A stretch of DNA of 64,000 nt from positions 186,001-250,000 of the forward strand of contig NZ_CP176502.1 in the NCBI RefSeq assembly GCF_046267875.1. Reading direction: 5' to 3'. Below are positions 7,693 to 15,863 of the stretch, one piece after another. Each line of letters begins with the position of its first letter. Position 1 is the first letter of the stretch. The DNA comes from Mannheimia glucosida. Lineage in GTDB: Bacteria > Pseudomonadota > Gammaproteobacteria > Enterobacterales > Pasteurellaceae. The position numbers and the translations under genes were made by a program. Under the pieces are notes generated by a model. That model ran no database searches, was not told the origin of the DNA, and saw only the letters and a list, made by a program, of their open reading frames with translations.

Positions 7693-7950
7693 TTAGTCAG
7701 CGATGATGCTTACATATTTACGGCTTTTCTCGCCTTTCACTTCAAATTTAACTTTACCGTCAGCAGTTGCAAATAAAGTGTGGTCTTTACCCATACCTAC
7801 ATTGCTACCTGCGTGGAATTTAGTACCACGTTGACGAACGATAATGCTACCTGCTAATACAGATTCACCACCGAAACGTTTAACACCAAGGCGTTTAGCT
7901 TCAGAATCACGACCGTTACGAGTTGAACCACCAGCTTTTTTAGTTGCCAT
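7693..7950 (-). CDS. rpmA: 50S ribosomal protein L27
   Basis: The 85-residue protein begins MATKKAGGSTRNGRDSEAKR, the strongly conserved N-terminal tail that reaches the peptidyl-transferase centre, and has the usual core (GTKFHAGSNVGMGKDHTLFA). It lies 20 bp downstream of rplU, the universal L21-L27 operon, and ends in a strong intrinsic terminator. The ribosome site is AGGAG. Confidence 0.97.
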   Translation of the reverse strand: MATKKAGGSTRNGRDSEAKRLGVKRFGGESVLAGSIIVRQRGTKFHAGSNVGMGKDHTLFATADGKVKFEVKGEKSRKYVSIIAD

Positions 7951-7970
7951 CTTCTAGATCTCCTCTGAAA

Positions 7971-8282
7971 TTATGCTTGAATCCCAGTGATTTTCACTTC
8001 TGTGAACCACTGACGATGACCTTGTTGTTTACGGCTGTGTTTACGACGACGGAACTTAACGATTTTAACTTTCTCGCCACGACCTTGTGCGACAACTTCA
8101 GCCACTACTTTTGCACCTGCTACAACCGGTGCACCGATTTTAACATCTTCACCGTTAACGACCATTAACACTGAGTCAAATTCAACTTTCTCACCAGTTG
8201 CAAGTTCAAGTTTTTCTAAACGAACTACTTGACCTTCACTTACTCGGTGTTGTTTGCCGCCACTTTGGAAAACTGCGTACAT
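7971..8282 (-). CDS. rplU: 50S ribosomal protein L21
   Basis: The 103-residue protein has the typical L21 start MYAVFQSGGKQHRV and the KVKIVKFRRRKHSRKQQGHRQ signature near its C-terminus that binds 23S rRNA. The start at 8282 is preferred over an in-frame ATG 21 bases upstream because it gives the standard length and follows GGAG. It is the first gene of the rplU-rpmA operon, divergent from ispB as in E. coli. Confidence 0.96.
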   Translation of the reverse strand: MYAVFQSGGKQHRVSEGQVVRLEKLELATGEKVEFDSVLMVVNGEDVKIGAPVVAGAKVVAEVVAQGRGEKVKIVKFRRRKHSRKQQGHRQWFTEVKITGIQA

Positions 8283-8550
8283 ATTTACTCCGCTATGTGC
8301 CAACTGCTTTTGCTTTTAGGCACTAAATTAATTCATAAAAATAGGGTTGCAATTCTACGGAAAAAGATTCGAAAGAGCAAGAGCGATTTTGAGAATTTTT
8401 TGAAATTTGCAAAAAATGGTAAAAATACTACCGCTTATTTCAACTGCGACTAAAAACAATAGACTGCTCCGATTTTACAACAAAATCGTAATTCTTTTTT
8501 GAACACGGACTAAATTAAGGTAGAATCTACCCAATTTTTGTCTTACTTTT
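8283..8550. other. rplU-ispB divergent promoter region
   Basis: This 268-bp AT-rich gap holds a clear ispB promoter on the plus strand. I could not pick a convincing rplU promoter or an L21-type RNA leader by eye. Confidence 0.4.
8499..8526 (+). promoter_or_regulatory. Candidate sigma-70 promoter of ispB
   Basis: TTGAAC (8499-8504) and TAGAAT (8521-8526) are separated by 16 bases, each matching its consensus hexamer in 4-5 of 6 positions. Transcription should begin near 8533, leaving a very short leader. Confidence 0.5.
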
Positions 8551-9555
8551 ATGGATTCGATGGCTGTGCAACTTTCATTAGAACAAATTCAAGCCCTTGC
8601 AAATGAAGATATGCAAGCGGTAAATGCAGAAATTTTGGCTCAACTTAATTCGGAAGTTTTACTGATTAATCAGCTCGGGCATTATATTATTGCCGGCGGC
8701 GGGAAACGTATTCGCCCGTTAATTGCGGTGCTTGCGGCTCGTGCGTTGGGTTATGGTGGTAAAAAACACATCACGGCGGCTGCTTTTATTGAATTTGTAC
8801 ATACTGCTACACTTTTGCATGATGATGTAGTCGATGAATCCGATATGCGTCGTGGCAGACCGACTGCAAACGCCCATTTTGGCAATGCAGCCAGTGTATT
8901 GGTAGGAGATTTTATCTACACCCGCTCGTTCCAGATGATGACGGATTTAGACTCCTTACGGGTGTTAAAAGTGATGTCTGCCGCCACCAATGCGTTGGCA
9001 GAAGGGGAAGTACAACAATTAATGAACGTGAACGACCCAAACACCACTGAAGCGAACTATATGCGGGTGATTTACAACAAAACCGCCCGCTTGTTTGAAG
9101 CTGCAACCCAATGCGTGGCGATTGCCGCTGAAGCAAGTGAAGAGATCGAAAATGGCTTAAAAGAGTACGGCTGCTATTTAGGCACAGCGTTCCAGCTGAT
9201 TGATGATATTTTAGACTACTCCGCCCAAAGCGAAAATTTAGGCAAAAACGTAGGCGATGACTTCGTAGAAGGTAAACCAACCTTGCCATTGCTCCACGCA
9301 ATGCACGCTGCCGATAAAGCAGGCAAAACCGCTCAAGCAGACCTTATTCGCAATGCGATTGAAAACGGTGGTGAATTGGAACAAATTCCACAAGTATTGG
9401 CGATTATGCAAGAACATCAATCTCTAGATTATGCAATGCAAAAAGCCCGTGAAGAAGCTCAAAAAGCGGTCGATTCATTAGCGGTTTTACCGGAAAGTGA
9501 GTATAAACAGGCATTGATTTCATTGGCGTATTTGTCGGTGGATAGATCCTATTAA
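8551..9555 (+). CDS. ispB: Octaprenyl diphosphate synthase
   Basis: The enzyme (334 residues from the first ATG, 331 from the second) builds the C40 side chain of ubiquinone and menaquinone. Trans-prenyltransferase motifs are present: GGKRIRP at residues 50-56, the first aspartate-rich motif DDVVD at 91-95, and the second, DDILD, at 218-222 followed by GDDFVEGKPTLPLL. Neither start has a clear ribosome site; the ATG at 8560 is the alternative. The position next to rplU-rpmA is conserved in gammaproteobacteria. Repeat copy 1 begins 4 bases after the stop codon. Confidence 0.93.
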   Translation: MDSMAVQLSLEQIQALANEDMQAVNAEILAQLNSEVLLINQLGHYIIAGGGKRIRPLIAVLAARALGYGGKKHITAAAFIEFVHTATLLHDDVVDESDMRRGRPTANAHFGNAASVLVGDFIYTRSFQMMTDLDSLRVLKVMSAATNALAEGEVQQLMNVNDPNTTEANYMRVIYNKTARLFEAATQCVAIAAEASEEIENGLKEYGCYLGTAFQLIDDILDYSAQSENLGKNVGDDFVEGKPTLPLLHAMHAADKAGKTAQADLIRNAIENGGELEQIPQVLAIMQEHQSLDYAMQKAREEAQKAVDSLAVLPESEYKQALISLAYLSVDRSY

Positions 9556-9558
9556 CCT

Positions 9559-9740
9559 GTTACTTTTCTTTGCTTGTGCAAAGAAAAGTAACCAAAAGAA
9601 AGCACACCCTGCTTCACCGCTAATCCTCGCTTTATTTGAATTTGCTTAACGTAAAAATTTATAACTCGCCAACTTCGTTGGCTCAAACACTAAATTTTTC
9701 CTACAAATTCAAAGTCGCTCAGGCGGTTCAGAAGGGAATA
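9559..9740 (+). repeat. Structured intergenic repeat, copy 1
   Basis: The element starts with a perfect 15-bp hairpin (GTTACTTTTCTTTGC-TTGT-GCAAAGAAAAGTAAC). It continues with a long nested stem: ACCGC (9616-9620) with GCGGT (9723-9727), TTTGAATTTG (9635-9644) with CAAATTCAAA (9704-9713), AAAAATTTA with TAAATTTTT, and an apical GCCAAC-TTC-GTTGGC. It fills the ispB-queH gap. About nine of ten bases agree with copy 2 by eye. It contains no ORF of note and no transposase. Confidence 0.85.
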
Positions 9741-9761
9741 ATAATTCATCAATAACAATAT

Positions 9762-10496
9762 ATGACCCAACCAATCGAACATATTGAAAGCGTGCGTGCC
9801 AGACGCAGAGCTCAAAATCAAAAAAAAGATCCGAATGCCCCCTTTGTGCGTGAGAAATTAACTCTCCCAAACGGGCATAACAAATTATTGTTACACTCTT
9901 GCTGCGCCCCTTGCTCGGGCGAGGTAATGGAGGCTATTCACGCCTCCGGCATTGAGTTTACGATCTACTTTTATAACCCGAACATTCACCCGCTGAAAGA
10001 GTATCTGATCCGCAAGGAAGAGAATATTCGCTTTGCCGAAAAGTGGGGCATTCCGTTTATTGATTTAGACGATGATTACGAAAACGACCGCAAAGAGTGG
10101 TTCAAAAAAGCCAAAGGAATGGAATGGGAGCCGGAGCGTGGCATTCGCTGCACAATGTGCTTTGATATGCGGTTTGAAAAAGCGGCGGAATACGCTCACA
10201 ACAACGGCTTCCCTGTGTTTACCAGTTGCTTAGGCATTTCCCGCTGGAAAGATATGAACCAAATCAATGACTGCGGCCACCGTGCGGCAGCTAAGTTTGA
10301 TGACGTGGTTTACTGGGACTACAACTGGCGTAAAGGCGGTGGCTCACAACGGATGATCGAAATCAGCAAACGTGAACGTTTCTACCAGCAAGAATACTGC
10401 GGTTGCGTCTATTCATTAAGAGATAGCAACAAATGGCGGTTGGAAACAGGGCGTGGGCGGATTGAAATCGGTAAGCTCTATTATTCACCGGACTAA
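9762..10496 (+). CDS. queH: Epoxyqueuosine reductase QueH
   Basis: The 244-residue protein is of the DUF208/QueH family, which performs the last step of queuosine synthesis in tRNA as a non-homologous replacement for QueG. The iron-sulfur and metal cysteines are visible: CCAPC at residues 47-51, C130-x2-C133 (RCTMCFDMR) and C213/C215 (YCGCVYS). The first 30 residues are a charged extension. There is no strong ribosome site before the ATG at 9762. The gene lies exactly between direct repeat copies 1 and 2, with 2 bases between its stop and the second copy. Confidence 0.9.
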   Translation: MTQPIEHIESVRARRRAQNQKKDPNAPFVREKLTLPNGHNKLLLHSCCAPCSGEVMEAIHASGIEFTIYFYNPNIHPLKEYLIRKEENIRFAEKWGIPFIDLDDDYENDRKEWFKKAKGMEWEPERGIRCTMCFDMRFEKAAEYAHNNGFPVFTSCLGISRWKDMNQINDCGHRAAAKFDDVVYWDYNWRKGGGSQRMIEISKRERFYQQEYCGCVYSLRDSNKWRLETGRGRIEIGKLYYSPD

Positions 10497-10499
10497 GCC

Positions 10500-10677
10500 T
10501 TACTTTTCTTTGCTTGTGCAAAGAAAAGTAACAAAAGAAAACACACCCTGCTTCGCCGCTTTACTTCGCTTGGTTTGAATTTGCTTAACGGAAAAATTTA
10601 AAACTCGCCAACTTCGTTGGCTCAGACACTAAATTTTTCCTGCAAATTCAAAGTCGCTTAGGCGGCTTAGAAGGGAA
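10500..10677 (+). repeat. Structured intergenic repeat, copy 2
   Basis: It has the same orientation and architecture as copy 1: terminal hairpin TTACTTTTCTTTGC-TTGT-GCAAAGAAAAGTAA, then nested stems. The basal pair of strands is GCCGC (10555-10559) with GCGGC (10662-10666), where copy 1 has ACCGC with GCGGT, so both sides changed together and pairing is kept. Copies 1 and 2 bracket queH. Confidence 0.85.
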
Positions 10678-10751
10678 CCCGTTGGAGCGTTACAAGTGGT
10701 CAATTTGAATTAAAATTTTGCAAAAAATACTGAATAATAGACCGCTTGCCC

Positions 10752-10899
10752 CGTCTGAGCGACTTACGATTTCTAGGAAAATTTGTGCTGTTTGAGCGAA
10801 GCGAGTTTACAAATTTTCCGTGAAAGAAATCGTAACCAAGCGAAGTTCGGGTCGCCTTTCTTTTGGTTACTTTTCTTTGGCGAAGCAAAGAAAAGTAAC
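10752..10899 (-). repeat. Structured intergenic repeat, copy 3 (inverted, divergent)
   Basis: This copy lies in the opposite orientation. It ends in GTTACTTTTCTTTG...CAAAGAAAAGTAAC (10866-10899) and shares blocks TGAGCGACTT, AGGAAAATTT and GTTTGAGC with the reverse complement of copies 1 and 2. Its middle stem is TTACGATTTC (10764-10773) with GAAATCGTAA (10826-10835), a different sequence from the other copies but again perfectly paired; GGAAAATTTG pairs with CAAATTTTCC inside it. It occupies the fabD upstream region; short open frames crossing it are not genes. Confidence 0.75.
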
Positions 10900-10951
10900 G
10901 AGAACAACGCTCGATATTCGATTTCTACAAAATTTAAAAGAGGATAACAAT

Positions 10952-11887
10952 ATGTCAAAATTCGCTATGGTCTTCCCCGGTCAAGGTTCGCAAGCGGTTG
11001 GAATGCTTGCTGATCTTGCCCCTATTTACCCTGTGGTAGAGGAAACCTTCCAACAAGCCAGCCAAGTGCTGGGCTATGATTTATGGGATCTGGTGCAAAA
11101 CGGCACAGCAGAAGATCTCGGTAAAACCGAACGCACTCAACCTGCGTTGCTTGCCTCAAGCGTGGCACTTTTCCGTATTTGGCAACAAAAATTCCCTGAG
11201 CAAAAACCAGCCGTGATGGCAGGGCATAGCTTGGGGGAATACTCAGCATTGGTGTGTGCCGGTGTGTTGGATTTCCAAGATGCGATTAAATTGGTCGAAT
11301 TGCGTGGTCGTGCAATGCAAGAGGCTGTGCCGGCTGGTAGCGGTGCGATGTTTGCGATTATCGGTTTAGATAACGACAGCATTATCAAAGCCTGCGAGCA
11401 AGCAGCAAGCGAGACCGGTGAAATTGTCTCTGCGGTGAACTTTAACTCACCGGGACAAGTCGTGATTGCCGGAACGAAAACGGCTACGGAGCGTGCCGGA
11501 GAACTGTGCAAAGAAGCGGGGGCAAAACGTGCGTTACCATTAGCGGTAAGCGTGCCTTCACACTGTGCCTTAATGAAACCGGCGGCAGAAAAATTAGCCG
11601 ATGCTTTGCAAAATATTGAGCTAAATCAACCGCTTGTTCCTGTTATCAACAACGTGGATGTGGCAGTAGAAACTGATGCACAAACCATTCGCAATGCCCT
11701 AGTTCGCCAGCTTTACAGCCCTGTTCGTTGGACGGAAACCGTTGAGAAAATGGCACAAGATGGCATCACTACTTTATACGAAATCGGTCCAAACAAAGTA
11801 CTAACAGGTTTAACGAGCCGTATTGTGAAAGAATTATCAGCCAAAGCGGTAAACGATGTTGCCAGTTTTGAGGCAGTTGAGGCTTAA
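10952..11887 (+). CDS. fabD: Malonyl-CoA:ACP transacylase
   Basis: The 311-residue enzyme loads malonate onto acyl carrier protein for fatty-acid elongation. Motifs: FPGQGSQ near residue 8, the nucleophile elbow GHSLGEYSAL with Ser93, and the catalytic His in VPSHCALM near residue 205. The start at 10952 is supported by GAGG and by the typical MSKFAMVFPGQGSQ beginning; the longer open frame from 10820 only runs through repeat copy 3. It is the first gene of a short fab cluster. Confidence 0.95.
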   Translation: MSKFAMVFPGQGSQAVGMLADLAPIYPVVEETFQQASQVLGYDLWDLVQNGTAEDLGKTERTQPALLASSVALFRIWQQKFPEQKPAVMAGHSLGEYSALVCAGVLDFQDAIKLVELRGRAMQEAVPAGSGAMFAIIGLDNDSIIKACEQAASETGEIVSAVNFNSPGQVVIAGTKTATERAGELCKEAGAKRALPLAVSVPSHCALMKPAAEKLADALQNIELNQPLVPVINNVDVAVETDAQTIRNALVRQLYSPVRWTETVEKMAQDGITTLYEIGPNKVLTGLTSRIVKELSAKAVNDVASFEAVEA

Positions 11888-11903
11888 TTTTCAGGAGCGT
11901 AGA

Positions 11904-12368
11904 ATGAGCAAAGAAACCCTATTTATGCTAATAAGTGCATTGATTGCCTTAGTGATTTTACCTTTAGCTTATACTGTCGGTATCGCTAAAGAAACATTAG
12001 ACGTAAATATGGGAATGTTAGCCATTGCTGCCGGTTGCTCATTTTTAGCCTATTTTTTAAGTCTAAACCCCAAAATCCGCCACGCCTTTATCGGTGGCTC
12101 GGCTATTACGGCTGCCGCTATTCAAGCTTGGGCATTATATGGTGTGCTGTTAAGCAATAGCGATCCAAAAGGGGCGGTGGTATTGTTCCAAATTTATCTG
12201 TTTAGTAGTTTAGGGCCACTGGTTTTTTCAGCCATTTGGGCATTTACTCGCCCTCGTTGGATTTATCCTAAACAAGGTAGTGCGGTGAAATATGCCTTAT
12301 TTGGTGGCTTAACGACCGTGATAAACTACTTTATTACCCTTTTTATTTTTTATATTCTGACGTTATAA
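11904..12368 (+). CDS. Small membrane protein between fabD and fabG
   Basis: The 154-residue protein has four predicted membrane helices separated by short loops (NPKIRHA, TRPRWIYPKQGSA). The start at 11904 follows AGGAG with good spacing; the longer frame from 11856 overlaps fabD. I do not recognise the family. It lies 16 bp after fabD and 20 bp before fabG, so it is almost certainly co-transcribed with both, which suggests a membrane-lipid link by position only. Confidence 0.75.
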   Translation: MSKETLFMLISALIALVILPLAYTVGIAKETLDVNMGMLAIAAGCSFLAYFLSLNPKIRHAFIGGSAITAAAIQAWALYGVLLSNSDPKGAVVLFQIYLFSSLGPLVFSAIWAFTRPRWIYPKQGSAVKYALFGGLTTVINYFITLFIFYILTL

Positions 12369-12388
12369 CGTCATACTAAGGAGAATTT

Positions 12389-13111
12389 ATGAGCAAAATC
12401 GCATTAGTCACGGGAGCAACCCGTGGAATCGGCAAAGCGATTGCCGAAGAATTGGTAGCAAAAGGCTACATCGTAGTCGGCACCGCAACCTCTGAAAAAG
12501 GAGCGGAATCCATTTCAGCTTATTTAGGTGAGAACGGCAAAGGCTTAGTGCTAAATGTTGCCGATGCAGAATCCATCGAGAGCGTATTAAAGCAGATCAA
12601 AGAGACCTTTGGCGATGTGGACGTGTTAGTCAATAACGCCGGCATCACACGTGATGGCTTATTAATGCGTATGAAAGATGACGATTGGTTCGACATCATT
12701 CAAACTAACTTAACTTCGGTTTATCGTTTATCCAAAGCGGTATTACGCCCGATGATGAAAAAAGGCGGACGCATTATCACGATCGGTTCGGTGGTCGGCT
12801 CAATGGGCAACCCAGGGCAAACCAACTACTGTGCTGCTAAAGCAGGCTTAGTTGGTTTTTCTAAATCTTTAGCGAAAGAAGTAGCAAGCCGCGGCATTAC
12901 GGTAAACGTGGTCGCGCCGGGCTTTATTGCCACCGATATGACCGATGAATTAAACGAAGAACAACGCAATGCAATTCTTAGCCAAATCCCAGCCGGCGAA
13001 CTCGGCTCTCCACAAGATATTGCTAAAGCAGTCGCTTTCTTAGCCAGCGATGATGCTCGTTATATCAATGGAGAAACCCTGCACGTTAATGGTGGCTTAT
13101 ATATGAGCTAA
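12389..13111 (+). CDS. fabG: 3-oxoacyl-ACP reductase
   Basis: The 240-residue protein is a short-chain dehydrogenase that reduces beta-ketoacyl-ACP with NADPH in fatty-acid elongation. It has the cofactor loop TGATRGIG (8-15), NNAG (82-85) and the catalytic triad Ser134, Tyr147, Lys151. The C-terminus (YINGETLHVNGGLYM) is characteristic. It follows AAGGAG. Unlike in E. coli, no acpP follows; an uptake signal and then brnQ come next. Confidence 0.95.
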   Translation: MSKIALVTGATRGIGKAIAEELVAKGYIVVGTATSEKGAESISAYLGENGKGLVLNVADAESIESVLKQIKETFGDVDVLVNNAGITRDGLLMRMKDDDWFDIIQTNLTSVYRLSKAVLRPMMKKGGRIITIGSVVGSMGNPGQTNYCAAKAGLVGFSKSLAKEVASRGITVNVVAPGFIATDMTDELNEEQRNAILSQIPAGELGSPQDIAKAVAFLASDDARYINGETLHVNGGLYMS

Positions 13112-13223
13112 TCCGCTACAAGCGGTCTTTTTTCAACCGAGCTTTGTAAATTCAGAGTTCGGTTTTGTTATTTGTTATTTTGTGTTATCACCTGCTTTAT
13201 AGGTGAAAAAGTGTGAATATGTT

Positions 13224-14519
13224 ATGACTAGAAATACATTAGTAGTAGGCTTTTTATTGTTTGCTATTTTCTTTGGTGCCGGCAATCTGATTTTCCCACC
13301 AAAATTAGGTTATGAAAGTAGTACAGAATTTTTCTCAGCCATTTCAGGCTTTGTTTTAACTGGAGTAGGGCTTCCTCTACTCGGTATTATCGTCAGTGCA
13401 TTTTATAATGGAGGCTATAAATCTGCATTAGACAAAATCCATCCTTGGTTTTCTTTAGCATTCCTAACTTCTATCTATTTAGCGATCGGGCCATTCTTTG
13501 CCGGTCCACGCACGGCAGCAACTGCCTATGAAATGGCGATAATGCCGTTTTTAGGAGACTCCAGCCAAATATCAATGTTAATTTTTACCTTAATTTACTT
13601 TGCTCTTACCCTATGGTTAGCGCTAAATCCAAGTAAAATGGTTGATCGCATTGGTGCAATTCTTACTCCGATCTTGCTTATCACCATCATTGGATTAGTT
13701 ATTCGAGCCGGCTTTATTTTAGATGCCGATCCACAAATCATTACGTCTAATACGAATGAACAATCTTACTTTTTTAAAGGTATGGTTGATGGCTATCTAA
13801 CTATGGATGCACTTGCTTCGTTAGCCTATTCGGTAATTGTATTAAATGCTATTCGTGGGAAAGGGGTAAGCCAAGCCGCATTACAACGCCAAACAGTTGC
13901 TGCTGGCTTAGTTGCAGCAGTTGCTCTAGCCGTAATTTATATTTCATTAGGTTGGATTGGTAATAATATGCCAATTAGTGCAGACACACTTTCGATGTTA
14001 TCAGAAAGAAAATTGGATCTAGGTACTTACATTCTTAACACTGTGACTACCCAAGCCTTCGGTGAACTCGGACGTAGTGTCTTAGGAGTGATTGTTTCAC
14101 TTGCCTGTTTAACCACTGCTGTCGGTTTAGCCGTATCAGTCAGTGAATACTTTAATGAAATTTTCCCGAAAATTTCATATAAAGTTTATGCTATCTTATT
14201 TACTGTGATTAGTTTTACTGTTGCTAACCAAGGATTAAAAGAAGTTATTAGCAAATCCATTCCGGTATTATTAGTTCTCTACCCAATAGCAATGACTGTC
14301 ATTTTAATGTTGCTGATTAATTTAGTGATTAAACTTCCGTTGTCTGCACAACGTCTATCACTCCTATTAGTGACAATTGTCGCGATAGCTTCAGTTGCCG
14401 GTGTCGGGTTTACCGAAAACTTGCCTCTAAAATCCTACTCGATGGAATGGCTACCTTTTGCCATCATTGGAGCTATTATTGGAGCAATCATCCATCCGCT
14501 TACCGGTCGAAAAGCATAA
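13224..14519 (+). CDS. brnQ: Branched-chain amino acid transporter BrnQ/LIVCS family
   Basis: The 431-residue inner-membrane protein has about 12 helices and the family beginning NTLVVGFLLFAIFFGAGNLIFPP, taking up leucine, isoleucine and valine with sodium. The ATG at 13224 is the likely start; an in-frame GTG at 13203 would add seven polar residues, and neither has a strong ribosome site. A small hairpin (TCACCT-N7-AGGTGA, 13189-13207) lies just upstream. The gene has its own intrinsic terminator. Confidence 0.85.
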   Translation: MTRNTLVVGFLLFAIFFGAGNLIFPPKLGYESSTEFFSAISGFVLTGVGLPLLGIIVSAFYNGGYKSALDKIHPWFSLAFLTSIYLAIGPFFAGPRTAATAYEMAIMPFLGDSSQISMLIFTLIYFALTLWLALNPSKMVDRIGAILTPILLITIIGLVIRAGFILDADPQIITSNTNEQSYFFKGMVDGYLTMDALASLAYSVIVLNAIRGKGVSQAALQRQTVAAGLVAAVALAVIYISLGWIGNNMPISADTLSMLSERKLDLGTYILNTVTTQAFGELGRSVLGVIVSLACLTTAVGLAVSVSEYFNEIFPKISYKVYAILFTVISFTVANQGLKEVISKSIPVLLVLYPIAMTVILMLLINLVIKLPLSAQRLSLLLVTIVAIASVAGVGFTENLPLKSYSMEWLPFAIIGAIIGAIIHPLTGRKA

Positions 14520-14528
14520 ATAAAGTAA

Positions 14529-14550
14529 AGGCAGTGAGCATTCACTGCCT
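14529..14550 (+). terminator. Intrinsic terminator after brnQ
   Basis: AGGCAGTGA-GCAT-TCACTGCCT is a perfect 9-bp stem followed by ATTTTTT. It ends just before the mutM ribosome site. Confidence 0.88.
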
Positions 14551-14568
14551 ATTTTTTAGGAGAGAATA

Positions 14569-15393
14569 ATGCCTGAATTACCCGAAGTGGAAACCAGCGT
14601 ACGAGGCGTTGAGCCTTATTTAAAAGGGCAAACCATTAAGCAAATTATTATCCGCCAGCCAAAACTCCGCTGGGCGGTAAGTGCTGAATTATCGCAAATG
14701 GAAAATGCTAAAATCGAGGCAATCGAAAGACGGGCGAAATATCTGATTATCCGCACCGACAAAGGCGATATTTTGGTGCATCTGGGAATGTCCGGCTCGC
14801 TCGGGATTTTGCAAGAACGTCAACAAAACGAAATTGGCAAACACGACCACGTCGATCTTATTACCCCAAACGGCACAATTTTACGCTATAACGACCCTCG
14901 CAAATTCGGCTGTTGGCTATGGGCAGAAAAAGCAGAAGATCACGAACTGTTGCGTAAACTCGGGCCTGAACCGCTTTCAAACGATTTCACAGCAGATTAC
15001 TTATTTGCAAAAAGCCGCAAAAAAACGACCGCTTGTAAAACCTTTATTATGACCAATGAAGTGGTTGTTGGGGTGGGGAATATCTATGCGTGCGAAAGTT
15101 TATTTATGGCAGGCATTCACCCTGAGCTTGCCGCCCAGAACTTAACCGAAAAACAGTGCGAACGCTTGGTAAAAGTGATTAAAGAAGTGCTGATCAAAGC
15201 GATAATTCAAGGCGGCACAACGCTGAAAGATTTTATTCAGCCGGACGGCAAACCGGGCTACTTCACCCAAGTGCTACAAGTTTACGGGCGCAAAGGTGAG
15301 GCGTGCAATGATTGTGGCAGCACGATTGAAGCCAAAGTGATCGGGCAACGTAACAGTTTTTTCTGTCCGAAGTGCCAAAAACTCCCGAAATAA
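14569..15393 (+). CDS. mutM: Formamidopyrimidine-DNA glycosylase
   Basis: The 274-residue repair enzyme removes 8-oxoguanine and formamidopyrimidines. The catalytic N-terminus PELPEVE follows the initiator Met, the helix-two-turn-helix segment contains VGVGNIYACESLF, and the C-terminal zinc finger is C-x2-C...C-x2-C (CNDCGSTIEA...FFCPKCQ). AGGAGAG precedes the ATG. It shares a bidirectional hairpin with converging dtd. Confidence 0.96.
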   Translation: MPELPEVETSVRGVEPYLKGQTIKQIIIRQPKLRWAVSAELSQMENAKIEAIERRAKYLIIRTDKGDILVHLGMSGSLGILQERQQNEIGKHDHVDLITPNGTILRYNDPRKFGCWLWAEKAEDHELLRKLGPEPLSNDFTADYLFAKSRKKTTACKTFIMTNEVVVGVGNIYACESLFMAGIHPELAAQNLTEKQCERLVKVIKEVLIKAIIQGGTTLKDFIQPDGKPGYFTQVLQVYGRKGEACNDCGSTIEAKVIGQRNSFFCPKCQKLPK

Positions 15394-15402
15394 CTATATA
15401 AA

Positions 15403-15426
15403 AAAAGAGAGCCAAAGCTCTCTTTT
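15403..15426. terminator. Bidirectional terminator between mutM and dtd
   Basis: AAAAGAGAGC-CAAA-GCTCTCTTTT is a perfect 10-bp stem with A and T tracts on both sides, serving both converging genes. Confidence 0.85.
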
Positions 15427-15428
15427 AA

Positions 15429-15863
15429 TTAAACCTGCAACCAAAAAGTCACCGGTCCGTCATTTTGTAGGCTAACTTGCATATCGGCTGCAAATTGTCC
15501 GGTTTGGGTGTGAATTTTAGTAGCGGCTTGTTGATGAAAGTAGGCATACAAACGCTCGGCATCAGCCGGGCTTGCCCCTTTTGAGAAACTAGGTCGCAAG
15601 CCTTTATTGGTATCCGCCGCAAGGGTAAACTGTGAAACCACTAATAAGCTGCCGCCGGCTTGCTGTACGTTTAAATTCATTTTCCCCTCGCTATCCGAAA
15701 ACACCCGATAATTCAGCACTTTTTCCAGTAGCTTATCCGCTTTCGCTTCATCATCGTCTTTTTCCACACCGAGCAACACCAACAAACCGCTCGCAATTTC
15801 ACCAACGGTTTGCCCTTCAACCTCCACTTTTGCGAATTTAACCCGCTGAATTAAGCCTATCAT
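15429..15863 (-). CDS. dtd: D-aminoacyl-tRNA deacylase
   Basis: The 144-residue protein is a DTD homologue that removes D-amino acids (and glycine from tRNA-Ala) from mischarged tRNA. The two active-site motifs are SQFTLAAD and the C-terminal GPVTF. It overlaps the end of yihY by 26 bases, so the two are translationally linked, and it is the last gene of the proA-yihY-dtd unit. Confidence 0.94.
   Translation of the reverse strand: MIGLIQRVKFAKVEVEGQTVGEIASGLLVLLGVEKDDDEAKADKLLEKVLNYRVFSDSEGKMNLNVQQAGGSLLVVSQFTLAADTNKGLRPSFSKGASPADAERLYAYFHQQAATKIHTQTGQFAADMQVSLQNDGPVTFWLQV

Noticed and set aside
8229..8453. 74-codon plus-strand frame in the rplU-ispB gap
   Set aside because: It overlaps the start of rplU and its leader on the other strand, has no ribosome site and no recognisable domain.
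10700..10958. Two small minus-strand frames and the 5' extension of fabD
   Set aside because: They lie entirely within repeat copy 3; the basic, Lys-rich translations are typical of reading through this repeat. fabD has a clear start at 10952.
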